Part shown: one piece after another, positions 22,082 through 35,156 of the stretch
Position numbering within the stretch: position 1 is the first letter of the stretch
Layout: each line of letters starts with the position of its first letter
Assembly: GCA_033439765.1 (NCBI GenBank)
Contig: JAULSN010000001.1
Span: 4,340,001-4,404,000, forward strand
Direction of reading: 5' to 3'
From: Lasiosphaeria ovina
Taxonomy: Eukaryota > Ascomycota > Sordariomycetes > Sordariales > Lasiosphaeriaceae
Length of the DNA: 64,000 bases
The notes under the pieces: generated by a model
What the model saw: only the letters and a program-made list of their open reading frames with translations
Databases searched by the model: none
What the model was told of the DNA's origin: nothing
Position numbers and translations under genes: made by a program

Positions 22082-24183
22082 CTAGATGAGCAAATAGTCC
22101 CAACCCTTCATCTGCATGACATCCCGCCAGTGGATGTATTGTTGTGGAGCCTCCGAGGTCGCGCTGATGGGCGACGTTGCTTGCTGGTCGGCCTGGAGCC
22201 AAACCTCGCGGAGAAGGCTGGATGCGCGGCCGAAGCTGCCGAGGCTGGCCAGTTCGCCGAGCTGGGCGACCCGATCCTCGAAGAAGGCGCGGAACGACGA
22301 GCCAGCGATGCTGACCGAGCCGCCCACCAGATACACCCAGGAAAGCGACCGGTCGAAACCAGTCGGGCCCGAGGGGATCTGTTGGAGCACCGTTGTGAGC
22401 TTCTCGACCAAGCCGACGCAGCTGGCTTGGGTCGGGTAGAAGCCAGGCACCAAGCTGCACAGGTAGATGCGCGCAGCGAGGCGGAAGGCTGCCGTCATGT
22501 TCTTGCTGAGTTGCTTGGGGCTGAGGGAGCCGTTGGAATTGAATGGCAGGATCGGCGTGCCCTCGCCGAGTTCCGTGAGCCCGATCTGGTCTCCCAGAAC
22601 GTGGACGTGCTGGCAGAGAGTGATGTCATCCATGCCATCCTTCTTCAGGGCCTCGAGGCAGGCAATCTCCGAGATCAGGTACATGACGCGATCCTCGCAG
22701 CCCATCAGCTCGCGCAATCCAAGCGATGGGTTGGTCGGCGAAAGATGCTTCTCGCGGTACGTGTGCGCAAAAGTCGGCGCGCGGCCTTGCATTGTCGCTC
22801 CGAGGATGTCGATCCATGCGGTGAGAGTCATGTTGAAGGGCGCCTGAGCCAGCGGCTCATTGGGGTCCGAGACAATTCGGGGAAGGTCCAGCTTCTGAAC
22901 AAGCGAGATGGCTGCTTGGAAGTGCTGGTGCCACGGGATGTCGGGAAGCGAGTCGTCAAAGCGGCCCACGCAGCTCTGGAAGAAGATCAAGCCAAGCGCG
23001 GCCTCGAGAATTTGCTGGTGGTTCTCGTCCCGGTTGAGCGCATCGCAAAGCGATGAGATGGTCGCATACCGATGGCGCATGATGTCGCTGTCGATCTCCT
23101 CGCCCTGGAGGCCCATGGCGGACTTGATGTGCTGAGCAGCGATGCTCAGGCAGCAGTGCAGGTAACCCTTGTTGTTCTGCAGAGCTGGGAGGATGAGATC
23201 CGAGCTGACTGATCCGTGCTGGTTCGATTCGAGAATCGGGAAGATCGTCGGGAGCACGTATTGAATAAAGTGATCGAGGAGTCGCTGGTCACCATCGTCG
23301 AGTTCGATTGCCACTTGCCTTTGGCTCATTGTCGGGCCGTGAGAGAAGTCAAAAAAGTTCACGTTGAGAGTCTCCTCCGTCAGCGACTCCCTCCGCTCCG
23401 AGTACACCTGTTCTGTCCATTCACCTTCCAGAGGGAACGACGGAAGGATGGTTCCCGGAGGCGGAGGGGTGTGGAAAGTGCTGAAGGTCGAAGTGGTCGA
23501 CTCTCTCAGGGTTGGGATGTCGTTGACAAACATCTGCCTCTCAGTCTTGACATCAATCTCATAAGGCGAGAAGGGGGAGAACATGAAGTCAGTAGGCATC
23601 TGCGGCGTTGTGAAAGGTGTAAACTCGTGTGCGCTCTGGGGGCTGTTGAAGCTGAAGGCGAAGTGCGAGTCGATTGAGGCCGATCGCGTGCGGTCAAGCG
23701 GGTCCGAGAACGTTGCCGAAGTTGGCAGCGAATGCGAAAGGCCAGGGGGAGAGTTGACAGATGTCTGGATCGAATGCGACGACTTCTCAGACAGCTTCTT
23801 GCGCTTGATGATCATCTTGATGTCGTCCTTGTGCTTTCTCCGCGCATCGTTGTTGCTCCACCACATTGGTCGCTTATACTCGCACACGAGGCCGAGGTGC
23901 TTGCAAGCGGTGCACATGGGAGAGCCCTCATCACACTTCTTCCGCCTCAGTCTGCAGGTGTAGCAACCTTTATGGCTGTTAGCTTCCTCTGGGGAGCCGA
24001 AGGTGAGTCGGGAGGGGGGGACAAACCTGTTCTTGAGCGGCGGTGCATCTGACTCTTCTGCTTTGGGGTGGGGTTGGTGCCGGCCTTGGAGGCCGACTTG
24101 GTCTTTGTTGCAGTTGCTGAAGCCATGTTGACTGATGATGCTTTCATGAAGTCTCCTTGGTGGTTGGGGGACAGTGTTGACAT
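22082..24183 (-). CDS. Zn2Cys6 transcription factor with Fungal_trans_2-like region
   Basis: Two exons (24183-24027 and 23967-22082) total 2043 nt, 680 residues. The intron interrupts the zinc cluster at its first residue: RRSRT-G joins CYTCRLRRKKCDEGSPMC, giving C-x2-C-x6-C-x6-C-x2-C-x6-C (about residues 54-78). A basic segment follows (KDDIKMIIKRKKLSEK), then a Ser/Pro-rich linker, and from about residue 200 an alpha-helical region (LLDHFIQYVLPTIFPILESN, LHCCLSIAAQHIKSAMG, LGLIFFQSCVGRFDD) typical of the Fungal_trans_2 (DUF3468) class. It should bind DNA in the nucleus; targets are unknown. The start at 24183 is the first ATG in frame; Met at 24147 or 24126 is an alternative. The upstream 24.2-24.9 kb is G-rich and probably its promoter. 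Confidence 0.88.
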
Positions 24184-27100
24184 TTGTACCTGCGTGGACT
24201 GAGAAGCACCAGGGGGGGTGGGGTGGGGTGAATTGGGGTTGAGGTGGCCGGGGGGGGGAGGGGGGGGTGAGCCTTGGCTGGGCCGTGCAAAAGCGGGAGT
24301 GGGAGACGGCCGGGGCCCTCGCTCCTTGTCAGGTCCAGAAGCTCAGGGGGTTTGCTTGGAGAGCGGCGATCAAGACGAATTCAAATCGTCGAGGGAAATA
24401 TTAGATTATTGTACTGTTGCTGTCGTGAATGATTGACTGGATCCGAGCAAGTCCGGCTTGCGTGACTGGAATCTGGAAGGTGGATAGGCTTGATATGAGA
24501 TTGAGCTTGGTTGGGCGGCGTGAGAGGAAGTAATTAAAGAGAGGAGTTTTGTTGACTGGACTGGACTGGACTGGAGACTGGACTGGACGACGACACCTGG
24601 AATATCGAATCCCTTGGTTCTTTGGTTTGGTCGAGGAATCGAAACGGCCAGAGAGAAGAGAAGTGGGCAAATTCTTATATCCTGGCCGACTTGGGGGGCC
24701 AGCACTCAGAAGCTCGCAAATTTGCCCGTGTTCTATTTTTGAACATTGTGGGCAAAATGACCGCTTTCCTTTTTTTGTCCCCCTTGGCAGTCTACCTTGC
24801 ATCGTCTGCACCCTTCGAGATGCTGGCTGCGTGTGCTCACACTTCCGCTAAGAGAGGACAGGGGTGCAGGGACTGCGCTTATTGGTGCGTGCCCAAGTGA
24901 CGGCCGTTCGGGAGGTCTCACTCGGAAGTGGGAGAGGCCAAGGACGGACCCCACCTGCAAAGACGTAGCTCTGAGAGGTGCGAGGTAGCACTTGGGGTCC
25001 GGAAGCGGTATGTCGTGGGTGGTACCCTCTCTACGTCGGCCGACACACACGGAAAAGGTAGCTGCAGGGGAGGGGGAGCTGTCCAGCGACTAAACAGGCA
25101 GCTCATGCATGTCGACGGCGACCTTGACCGGCTGTTCATTGGAACGGGGGAGACCCTGTCTGCAGCGACCTGCAGCCCACATGGAGAACTCGAGAAGCCA
25201 ACAATCGATACGCCTAACCTACTCTGGATAACCCGGCCGCCAGCTATTGCGAGAGAACATGTCTTCGGACTGGTGATCGACAGACAGCTTTGGTCTGAGC
25301 TTGATGGAACTCCGGCAAGAAGCGGATACCGTCCCTAATCACCGCAGTCCGATCTTGTCGAGCCGATGGGTCTTCGCACGATACCGCTGCATTGTACGCT
25401 GCTTGCCGGATTCTCTTCTTTGGGTCTCGGCGAGACGGAGAGACATTGTACTGGACTGACTTTCAAGAGTCCGCCAGAGAAGAGAATGCGGCCCAAGGGA
25501 CCGAGGGCAAGGTGTTGAGGCCGAGCTGTTGGGTTCCTGACCAATAGGCCCGAGTTTCTCCCTACACCCTCTTTCGCAGACCTCCCCTGCAAGCTTGCCT
25601 CGCAGACATGGAAATGGTGCATATGCAAACATCCCTTTCGCATTCACCCAAGGGCAATAGCAGCTATCCGCCCGCGAAGGACACAGACCCGTCAGGCAAA
25701 GAAGGATTGCTCGGGAGTGGGGCATGACGCCCATTTGCGTTCCTCGCGTTCTGTGTATGCGTGTAGATGGGGACTGGATGACAAAAACCTGTGCATAAAG
25801 TGCACTCAGTACGTGTTGCGTACCATGTAGCATTTCATCCATCCGGAATCACGCAGACAAGCCTGCTGGGGCGCTGCATTTGGGCCGTGAGAATCTTGTA
25901 ATATGCCATCAGACGAGACGTAAAGCAGCCGAAAGTTCCATCCTCAAAGTGTGCAAAGTTGGGACGCCCCGGGCCTGGCTTGGGTCTGGTGGTCTGGCCT
26001 AGCCTGGCCTGTAGTGGCCACGGGATGTGCGTACATGGTTGTCCAGTTTGTATTGTCAAATCTGAACAGCTCGCAAATCAGCGGGCTGGTTGCCGTGGTC
26101 GAGCTCGGGATTGGCCGCCTCAAAGGTCAGAACGAGCCAGTTACCGTCATGGTCCTTGCTGGCTGGTCGCTGCTGCTCCTGCTGCTGCTTGACGTGGGCT
26201 GGTCGGGTCTGTTGGAAGCACATCCGGACGGTGCAGATGGGAAGTTTCATTGGCAATGGAAGTGGAGACGGGTGGTGGACGAAAGTGAATGGAAAGTATT
26301 CGCTCGTGCTCGCGTGTTACCGTCGCTACTTTGCTTCTCAAAATTTCCGCGCATTTTCAGGCGGGTGTTGCGGGGTTTCTGTGCGCACAAAAGAGGTAGA
26401 GACGTAGCGTGGCAGCAGCCGAGGGGACACGGAGGGGTGGTTGGGCGGGCGTGCGAGCTGGTGGTCTTGGTCAATATCGCAGAAAAAAGGCTGGTTCGCG
26501 TCGTTGATTCGACAAAGTGCGGTCGGCAGTGTGACGACTTATCGCTCGTGCATATCACCTCACGGCCCGCATGGCGGCAATCAGTTCAGATTGGCCCACG
26601 CATCAAGATCGGACAAGGAACATGGCAGGGATAAAAGACTAGTGGACTGAGCTTTGGCCAGTTATGCGGGACAGAGCAGGGGGACGTTGGGGTGGGTTGT
26701 CTTCGGTCGCGGGGATCCTTGTCGTAATGGAGAGGGCGGACCAGGTCTCCTTAGCGTACCCTCAGTAAGGCTACGCCAGCCTTGGCTTCCACTTGCAGCC
26801 TTGTACACAACAACCGAGGGCGAATATTGCCCAAATTCTTCCTCACTTACACAGTTTACTTTGCTTGGACGGGATTCCGTCTGGTAGGTCAGGACAAGGT
26901 GAAGAAAGCATTGGATATCTCTTCGATTTCTTCCTCGGTACAGAATAAGCCCTTCGACTACAGGAGCTCACATCATGACCACGACGTCACTTAATACCCA
27001 AATCTCAACGACTTTCTCACGACGGTTATTACTATGTAGTCCTGTCGTATCCTCTACGACTTAGGTTAGGTCGCTGAGAGTGTGGGTTGGGCTGTCAATG

Positions 27101-27326
27101 ATCGCCGGCATCTGATATGCAGGCCCACAGACCGCTGGGTGGTCGGAAAACCGCCTCCTGAATGCATGCGGGAGAGTCGGTGGTCCAGCCCGGGACTTCA
27201 CTAAATGTGGATCCGCTGACATGGCCAGTGTCCAAATCCCGCGAATGGATGGCGAGCGATCCTCTCTGCTGGTGATAATATGAGGGAAGAGATAATGGGC
27301 AAATTTAGGCGCCTCTCTTCCGCTTT

Positions 27327-27599
27327 AGGACAAAATTAGCCCACTTTGCCCATCAGTCACCGTGATCCTCCGCAATGTGACCGATATTTGCCCGTATTGC
27401 ATTCGTGAGCTAATTTTGGGATCCCTGTCCCCCGCCCCTATCGCTCGCTGGATGCTAACACCGCTCCTATTTTTATTTTGCCCAGCTGCACGACTTAAGC
27501 CAACAGTCACAATTTACCCAATATCACACTTAGCCTACTCAGTCCCCACCTGATGGCTAGTCCACGGCTTTTGCAAGCAAAGTGGGCTAATTTCGTCCT
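27327..27599. mobile_element. MITE-like element with 23-bp terminal inverted repeats
   Basis: The left end AGGACAAAATTAGCCCACTT (27327 onward, 23 bp to 27349) is matched by the reverse complement of 27577-27599 at 22 of 23 positions. The 273-bp interval has no coding capacity. Size, AT-rich core and near-perfect terminal repeats fit a non-autonomous DNA transposon; no flanking target duplication beyond a few T/A bases can be seen, so the superfamily is unassigned. Confidence 0.65.
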
Positions 27600-30500
27600 T
27601 TTCAGAAGTTGATCCACACTTAGCTTCCATTATTGCTGACAGGAGCGAACTTAAACTGAGCCGTCCGGCTCCACACTTTGATTGAGGGAGAAATGTTAAT
27701 TCTCCGACTATTTTTGCCTCAGCAGATCGTTCCTACCGAGAGGCACAGACAACTAAGTGCGATCTGTGCTTCTTTCGGACGGGTCAAAATCACTATCGAT
27801 TTCCAAGCTTCCTTCCATTTCGCTGGCACGAAAACCGAGAAACCTGACTCCCAAGGGACCTTGGAAACGCACAGCAAAGAGTCGCGAATTCCGACCATCT
27901 CTACATTATATCCCACCGACGAACATCTTTGACGGCGTTGCGAAAGCCAAGAGGCTTCAAAACACTACACAGTACAGCTTTCGTGGCTTCTCGGTGGCAT
28001 CCGTGGACGGACTGTCGCTGGGAGGCGTTGAAGCATCGCAGGTCAGCGCCCCCAACGTGCAAAGCCCTGGAGTGATTGTGACAAATTCACTCGAGGCAAT
28101 ACTATGTATGGTGCTTGTCTATTTTTTCAAATTCGCCGCGCCTGCCGTGCGGGACCTTGGGGGTAGCATCATGCTTTCCATGCTCAGCTTCATTAATTTT
28201 GCCCAGCAAGACAGCCTCACAAATTTGGAGCCCGGAATGGACAATCTCTCCGACTTTTGATGGCTGAAAGGGCTCCATGGGGCCCACCGGGGTGTGGGTG
28301 TGAGCCTAGAAACAACGTTGCTTCTTTGGCTATCTAATCTCGTGGCGTTCAATGCTTTGCGCAGCCGACTTTCCCCAGAAGCACGACGGCTCTGAACCGA
28401 GCCAGGGCTGTGCCTCCCGTGGGAGGAGCCCACGCCAAATCGCCTGCTTTGGCCTGGCCACGCAGATCTTCATGACAACCCCAGCTTCCGCCTGGCCTGG
28501 CTAGCTGTGCCCTTGACTCTGCAACCACGGCCCGCAAGCTAAACGCCTCGCGATGACCGCCGCCCCAACCCTGACCACAGACAAGCCTTGCCCAAACGGG
28601 CCTCCCCAAATCCGGGTCACAGTCATGTGTGCACCAGCCGGATTGTCTGGAGCTGAACGGAGTATTCCGTATCGACGAGCTGACAGGTGACTGACTGACT
28701 GACCTGCTTCTAGCCATTGGAAATTCATGTCAGGGATAACCAGCCAGGCAAAAACACGCGACAAATTATGTCCCGCCATCTCTGTTTTCTGGAAGTGAGC
28801 TCTCAGCTGTGCAACACAAACCCCTCACTTGGTGGCCGGCCTTGACATTCCGCGTCCCCTGGTACGCAGGACAATGGGACAGTACCTTAAGCCGTGCCGG
28901 GGACACAACAACGTTGGATCCGTACTCGGACCATCTGAAGATCCAAGCCCACAGCCCCGACCCGCAAAAATACGAAGCAATGCATGTCGTCGCTCATCAA
29001 ATCGCAAAAGCCACCGTGACAATGACAGATTAGCATTGCGGAGATCCCCAGGGGCCTGCCAGCCCAGTCACTCGATCAAATCAATTGATGCTGTGATAAC
29101 GACAGGATTGGGGAAAAAGAAACGAGAAACAATAGGGCCTCAGTAAAACCCCCATGGATGATGGCGCAATTGGTGCATCGACGCAACCGAGGCATAAATT
29201 GCCTGCACTTGCGGCGCACGCCCTCGGCAGAGAAAACAAGCTCATTCGATCCCTCAACAACAGGGGTGAACCGACAGTACAACCCTCAAGAGAAAGTCGC
29301 CTCTCATGGTCAACCATTCACGCTCTCAGGACCGTCACCAAGAGATATTGTTGTTGATAGCCGGCCATCCACACCGACCTCTGCTCGCATCGGCCATCTG
29401 TCATGTGAGCTGGAGAAAGCTCAACGGCGACTTGGTATTCGTTGAGCGCAGTACAGTGTAGTGGCCGGTTTATTGCGGAAGCGGAGCGAGAGACCGATGT
29501 CCGGAGGCTATCGTCGGCCCAGCGCCAGTCAATCACAAGAGAGAAGAGACGCTTGACGGTCCGAACAATTAATGACCGGGAATCCCGCCTCTTCTCCCTC
29601 CGAATCATGCTGCTTCAACTGCTGCATCTCGGGGCCTGGCTATCTCGACCCGTCTCAATTCTTCCGCTGTGCCGTGGAACAGAGCATTGTACGAAGTACG
29701 TATCCTGGTTCTGGCCCCGCTACTTTAAGTGTCGCGCAAAGACATGCAGCTTTGGACGACTCGGGAAAAGGATTGTCCAGAGCATAACGTGGAATGGAAG
29801 CTCTAGGTAATACTATGGTCTGCCGCGAATCCTAACGGCGGGCATTGCTATCCAAGGCGGAATGGTTCGTTTCCCATGTGCCGTCGTCTCGTTTGTACGA
29901 TGGGAGCTAAGCACAAATGAGACATGGCGGAATGTGGAAGACGGTACCAGCCATCTCGGGATCGGATACCTCTATTGTCATCTCAATAACCTGCAACTTC
30001 ACATGGGCTGTGGGAGATGCACAAGAAGTCGGTGTGTTTGGTCACACACCAACACCCCGCCCATATCCCAAGATGGCGGTGATGACTTCATTGCTCAGGA
30101 ACAATTTAGAGACTCCAAACCCAAAGTCCCCAAACCTACAGTGCAGCGCAGGGGAAAGAGAGGTATCGATATGAACGAGATCGACCATCTCCAAACGAGG
30201 ACGGCTCGCCGATGTTAGGCATGCAGCTAGCAGATCTTTGGACAAGGATGGAGTCATATAAAATTCTTCAAGTCGCCTTTAGGGATTTCGTCTTGTGCTA
30301 GGGAACGTGAGATGTGGGATCTCTAACCCAGAGAGCCCCAGCTCCGTCGTAGAATGGTGCACTACCAACTGCCAGGGCTTAGTCTCAAGCTCCAAACCTG
30401 GTAGGCATCTCACATTGGGTTTGGACGCGCAGTCTTGGACGTTAGTTTTCTTTCAGTGTTTGCGGTAAGCCCGCTTGTGATACCTTAGTCACCTGATCTG

Positions 30501-31161
30501 TTTCTTGTCGATATTCTCGATACGGATCGGGTATTTTTTCCCCGGCAAAACTTCACCGCTGTGATGTCAAACCATCCGGACCTAGCCGGGACATGTCTGG
30601 CAGGGATCGGAAGCTAGATATCCATCAATGGCGAGGTGTTCACCGCACATTGAGCATGTGCCCAACGCCTATCGCAAGCGAGCGATTCGGGCCCGAATGC
30701 GCCGGAAGAGAAAGCTCAGAAGCTGGCAGGGCGGAAGCTGAAATCTTGTTCTATTGAACGCTTCCTAGCTGAGAAATCCGCCCCCCTCTCGCTAACCGGG
30801 CCTTGGTTTGGGCCGCGTACACGGAAGAGCACTTGAGCATGGCTTGAGAAAGCTCTAGGTCATGTGCCCTCGTGAAAGTCACGTTCTCGAATGCGTCTCT
30901 CCTAGCGATTGGGTACGTGCCTCCCAACGGGGCGGGGTAAACAACTTTGCCCCCGGCCCCTGAATGAGGGGGCGCATCCCTCTTTTCAGGCAAACCTGCT
31001 TCCAAAAGCTGAAAAAATAAGAGCGACAGCCGCCCCACCTCACATGACAGCTCTGTTGAAGGAACTTTTAACGTTCATGATCTCCGCTCTCCACTCCTTC
31101 CTTGTAAGCCGGACCGTTCCACGGTGGACTAGCACGGGAAGCCTAACGGTGCTAGTGTAGT

Positions 31162-31162
31162 G

Positions 31163-31194
<32 letters not shown>

Positions 31195-31195
31195 T
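31162..31195. repeat. GTGC microsatellite
   Basis: About eight tandem GTGC units in non-coding DNA. The strict purine-pyrimidine alternation could favour left-handed DNA. Confidence 0.9.
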
Positions 31196-32928
31196 GGTGT
31201 GGTGGTGTGAGGAGTTGCTGCTGATCACATATCGCCTAAATCCGCCTGCAATTGGCTATCACTAAGCTAGGTTACGATGTGATTCAACGAAAAAAGGAGG
31301 CAAGGGGGAGAGAGTAAAAAACGGCCAAGCCGGAATGAGAGTTTGCCCAATTTCTATCCGTATGTGCGACTTTTTAGTGGGAAGGGAACATCCGGTGTCA
31401 CACCGAGCTAACAGCAAACCCCTGCCCAGATCGGGTTCTCGATGCTGCTGTGCGTGCTGGGCTCTTGTGAGAGCTTCGAGCGTTTGCTCATGTAAAACAA
31501 AGCTAAAGTATAGAGACTATTACAATGCGAAACCGTGAAGTATGTTTAATCCCAAGTTATACGGCTCAAGCCCGAGACGGGAAAAAAATACAAGGTAGTT
31601 ATGAGTCCGTTGACCTGTATTTTGAGGTTCTTTGCAAGGTTCCTTCAGAAGAACTCCAAATCACCAGGTAAATCGGAGTTGCGAGAATATTAGACAATGC
31701 CTATTCAGAACACGTATAAAGCATAGAGGAATAGTAATATTGCTAGAGGTGAACTTATTGGTCCCGCTTGTGACGTTACACGGGTAAGTTTGAGTCCCTT
31801 GACAAATGTTTGAGAGGCTGCAATTGTCATGATGTGTTCGAAATCCCAACTGGGTTCTCTTTTGATCGAGATGTATCATCTCTTTTAATTTGGTAAACTG
31901 TGAATAAACAGTATCTCTACTATAATCTCAGATAACTTCCACTCAGTCTCCAAGGCTGATGAGTAGGAAAATAAATTTAATGCTCGAGATTGTAGTGTGA
32001 GGATGTAAATTATTGAATTTGCTAATTTGCCAAAGACTTATACCCAACACCTCACAAAAGAACAGCCGGAGAGAAACGTCTCTCTGTCTTCCAATAAGGG
32101 ACATACCTAATTACCCAGTAACTAAGACTAAACTTCCAACAGTGAACAACTATCTAGAGCCAAACGAGAAGTCTCAGGTGGCTCCCTATGGTAACCACGT
32201 TCAAAGCCAAATGTTGAGCTGAAAGAACAATAAACCAGGGCAAAAACAACTTATGTTGAACCCACTCCTCAATAGAGTCAACGAACAGATAAATAAAAGA
32301 CAAGCACAAACATGACATACTGTACTTTAATGTTCGAGTTCAGTTATAAGAAATAAAGCATGTCCGATTTCCGAGACCAGACAAGAGATAACCGGGCGGT
32401 TTATACATGATCGGCAATTGCTTCAGCTCTCGACTCAGGCTTGTCTATGTCCTCCAGAGAATCCCTACGATGCCCATGTTGCTTTGGGTTACGCATGGTA
32501 AAGTTCTACCAATTCCTCCAAGCAGGACATGAAGTAGAAGAAAGACCGGCAACCTGAAGTCAAGTAATGGAGGCACCAGAGCTGTCTCTGGAGCTCCTCC
32601 CTCAACAGAATAACATGATGCTGTTAATTGGAGGCACCAAAGGGACCCCAGGCTTCGTGGAACGAATGACTACTATACCAAGCTGCATTTTCCAAGGCTC
32701 GAAAGCAACGATCATCCTTGAGACACCGCAAGAAGGCGGGATGCCCTCGCGATTAGCGGTCTGCAAGGAACGCAGGCTCGCGGTCTACCCGGCACAGGCT
32801 TGTGACTCAAGCAGAAAAATATATTGTACACACGTATGCTGCTCTGGCCAGCGAGGAAGCTCCAGCGAGTGAAACAAATAGAATTAGCACACTGTACACG
32901 TCGTATGCACGAGATTAGATGTATGTAT

Positions 32929-32972
32929 CCCCCCCCCCCCCCCCCCCCAAAAAAAAAAAAAAAAAAAAAAAA
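32929..32972. repeat. C20 run abutting A24 run
   Basis: Twenty C are followed directly by twenty-four A. Just downstream (32977-33002) a 12-base unit with core GAGCACGGCTGT is repeated twice. All of this is intergenic. Confidence 0.9.
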
Positions 32973-34103
32973 CACACGAGCACGGCTGTGAGCACGGCTG
33001 TCACAGAGGATCCGGTCTGACCGCCCGCAGACTCGAAGCGCCGGTAGTAAGACAGGCAACGAAGTGATTCGAGATGGCGGTTGGAAACGTCGAGGATGGT
33101 CTTGGGAGTTGTGATATGTCTTCTTTTTTCCCCTTTTGCTTCAAAGTTGACTTGAGTCTGGGCGGCTCGCGGCACACGGCAGCTCGGTACGACTATGACA
33201 GTCCCACGTACCACCTCAGCGCGGCACTCGTTTGCGGTGCTCGACGCCACGCAAGCTGCAAGATAGACGATTGACGCCGCCGCTGCAGGCGTCGAGGCTC
33301 CATTGGGTACATACCTACCTTAGGCACCTCAGGGAAGAACAAGAACGGAACAAGCTGAGAAGGCAGGCAAACTTTGCAACGCTCTCGGCTCCCTCCGGCG
33401 CTTCAACATTGAATATTGAAACGAGCTTCCAATGGGGGCCGTGGCGTCGTGGGTGGCTAGACTACGGTAATCGGTATTGCCCCAGCTCGCCCTAGGCCTC
33501 TCCATCTGTGGCCGCCCGACGACTTGCAGGTCTCTTCATGCACCAGATGACGTTGGCTGGTAAAAAGAGCGAAATGGCGCGAGCGAGGTCGGCTTGGTCG
33601 GGAAGCAGGGCCACTGGGGTGCTTCTTGACTTTGGCCTTTGCAGCTGCACCAGCTGCAGACTCGAGGCAGAGAGAGACGAGGGAGAGGGGAGCTCGACTC
33701 TCGAGGGAGGAGAATTGGAACCTAGGATCCCTGCCCTGAGGTGGGGATCTGCTGGCTCCATCTTTTCCTTCCCGCCGGCACAGTGGGAGGGTCGAATCAG
33801 GAATAGCGCCGGGGCCGCGGGCGCTTAGGACGAATAAACTGAATGGCGCCAAAGGTGCAATTCGCCAATCAGCGGCCGGCAACGCACCATAAAATGGCCA
33901 GAACTGCGTGAGCACGACAGATGTCGGGCCAATGGCAGGTGCAGACGACCCTCTATCTCACCGTCTCGGCGGCATGCTGGTCGCCAAGTGCGTCGCTTGC
34001 ATCGGCTCCCACCACCTTTCCAGACCGGAGCACCAATGTGCAGTGCAGCAGCAGTGTGGCCGTCCCGCTTCTGCCCAACCAGCCCTCGCTCTTTTCTTCG
34101 CGG

Positions 34104-34139
34104 GGTGCTGGTGCTGGTGCTGGTGCTGGTGCTGGTGCT
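34104..34139. repeat. GGTGCT hexanucleotide repeat
   Basis: Six tandem copies about 1 kb upstream of the SAM-PH gene start, in the presumed promoter or 5' UTR. Confidence 0.85.
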
Positions 34140-35156
34140 ATGAGCTTCTTGGAGCTGGTGAGTTGACAGGCACGTTAGCACGCACACCACGGACACACCA
34201 CCACCACCTCCACTGGACCTCTGTCTGGCCCTTTTTGCACTGCTCCCCACTCCCTACCAAACTAACTACCGATACGCACCAACAACTGCTATTATTATAC
34301 CAAGAAGGACGTCTAACGATGCGATGGAGGCCACGGTACTGTGTCTTCAGTGCTGTCGGGGGCCGATGGAGCTCCCCATTAGGTGTCCTGTGCCTCTACT
34401 AGATTTGAGCAGAAGAGTGGCATGGAACGGCCCAACCGTCCCCCCTCCCCCCTTTCTCGCCCACCTCACTGCAGACGTGCTATGTATGTGCCATGCAGAG
34501 CAACTCCCGGCCTACCCACCTTACCTAGGTGCTCGCTCTTCCAAGCCCTTGCCCGCACCCCAATATCACACATAATTGACCCTCAACCCCACGGTGACAC
34601 CTCACAGGGGACCCCACCGAGTTGATCCCACTTTATCCTGGCTGCTGCTTGTGCTGTCCTTGTCCTGCTTGTGCTTTCTGCTGCTCCTCCTGCCCAGATC
34701 ATCACACTGCGGGTTCCTCTTCACTGTCACTCACCAATTCACAACGGCCAAGCGCTTGCGCATGTTCTAGCTCGGTGCTGTGATTCCGGACGTCCTACAA
34801 CTTATCTTACTTGCTCTTACATACCTCTATTCCCCCTCCCTAGTACATACATAACCTTCTGTAGGCGCCCGCCCGGCGTTGCACTAGTTCTCTCTTCCTT
34901 TTCCCCTGGTTTGGCTTTGCTCTCTAGCAGTCAGTCGGTCAGTCAGTCACATCAAGTTGCGGGCATGCGAAGCGGGTCTCGTCTGTCTGCAATTCCTACC
35001 GGTGGCAGCGCCTTTATCGAGTTCGTTTCGGTTTCGTCTTAAGAGCTGGGTCTCTCTCCGTGGCGGCATAGTCGACTGTGCCGAACGCCACTGCCGACTC
35101 GCCCCGTCTTCGGTGGCACGGATTTTGATATTGCGGGAAAAACACCAGATTCAAAA

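Larger units (their letters stand above)
24184..35156. other. Eleven-kilobase gene-poor block
   Basis: No gene in this block can be supported. Frames up to 227 codons exist (for example 25951-26634 plus strand, 27757-28260 plus strand) but lack domains, start at non-ATG codons or consist of Trp/Arg/Ser-rich translations typical of non-coding DNA. The middle (about 31.2-32.6 kb) is AT-rich. The block contains an inverted-repeat element, three simple repeats and a C/A homopolymer junction listed separately, and at its right end the promoter of the SAM-PH gene. An ACTGG tandem lies at 24555-24589. Confidence 0.5.

Noticed and set aside
25951..26634. Plus-strand open frame of 227 codons
   Set aside because: It starts at a non-ATG codon, its translation is Trp/Arg/Leu-rich without domains, and no splice partners are evident.
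27757..28260. Plus-strand open frame of 167 codons downstream of the MITE-like element
   Set aside because: Non-ATG start, no recognisable domain and only a weak hydrophobic stretch; not enough to call a gene.
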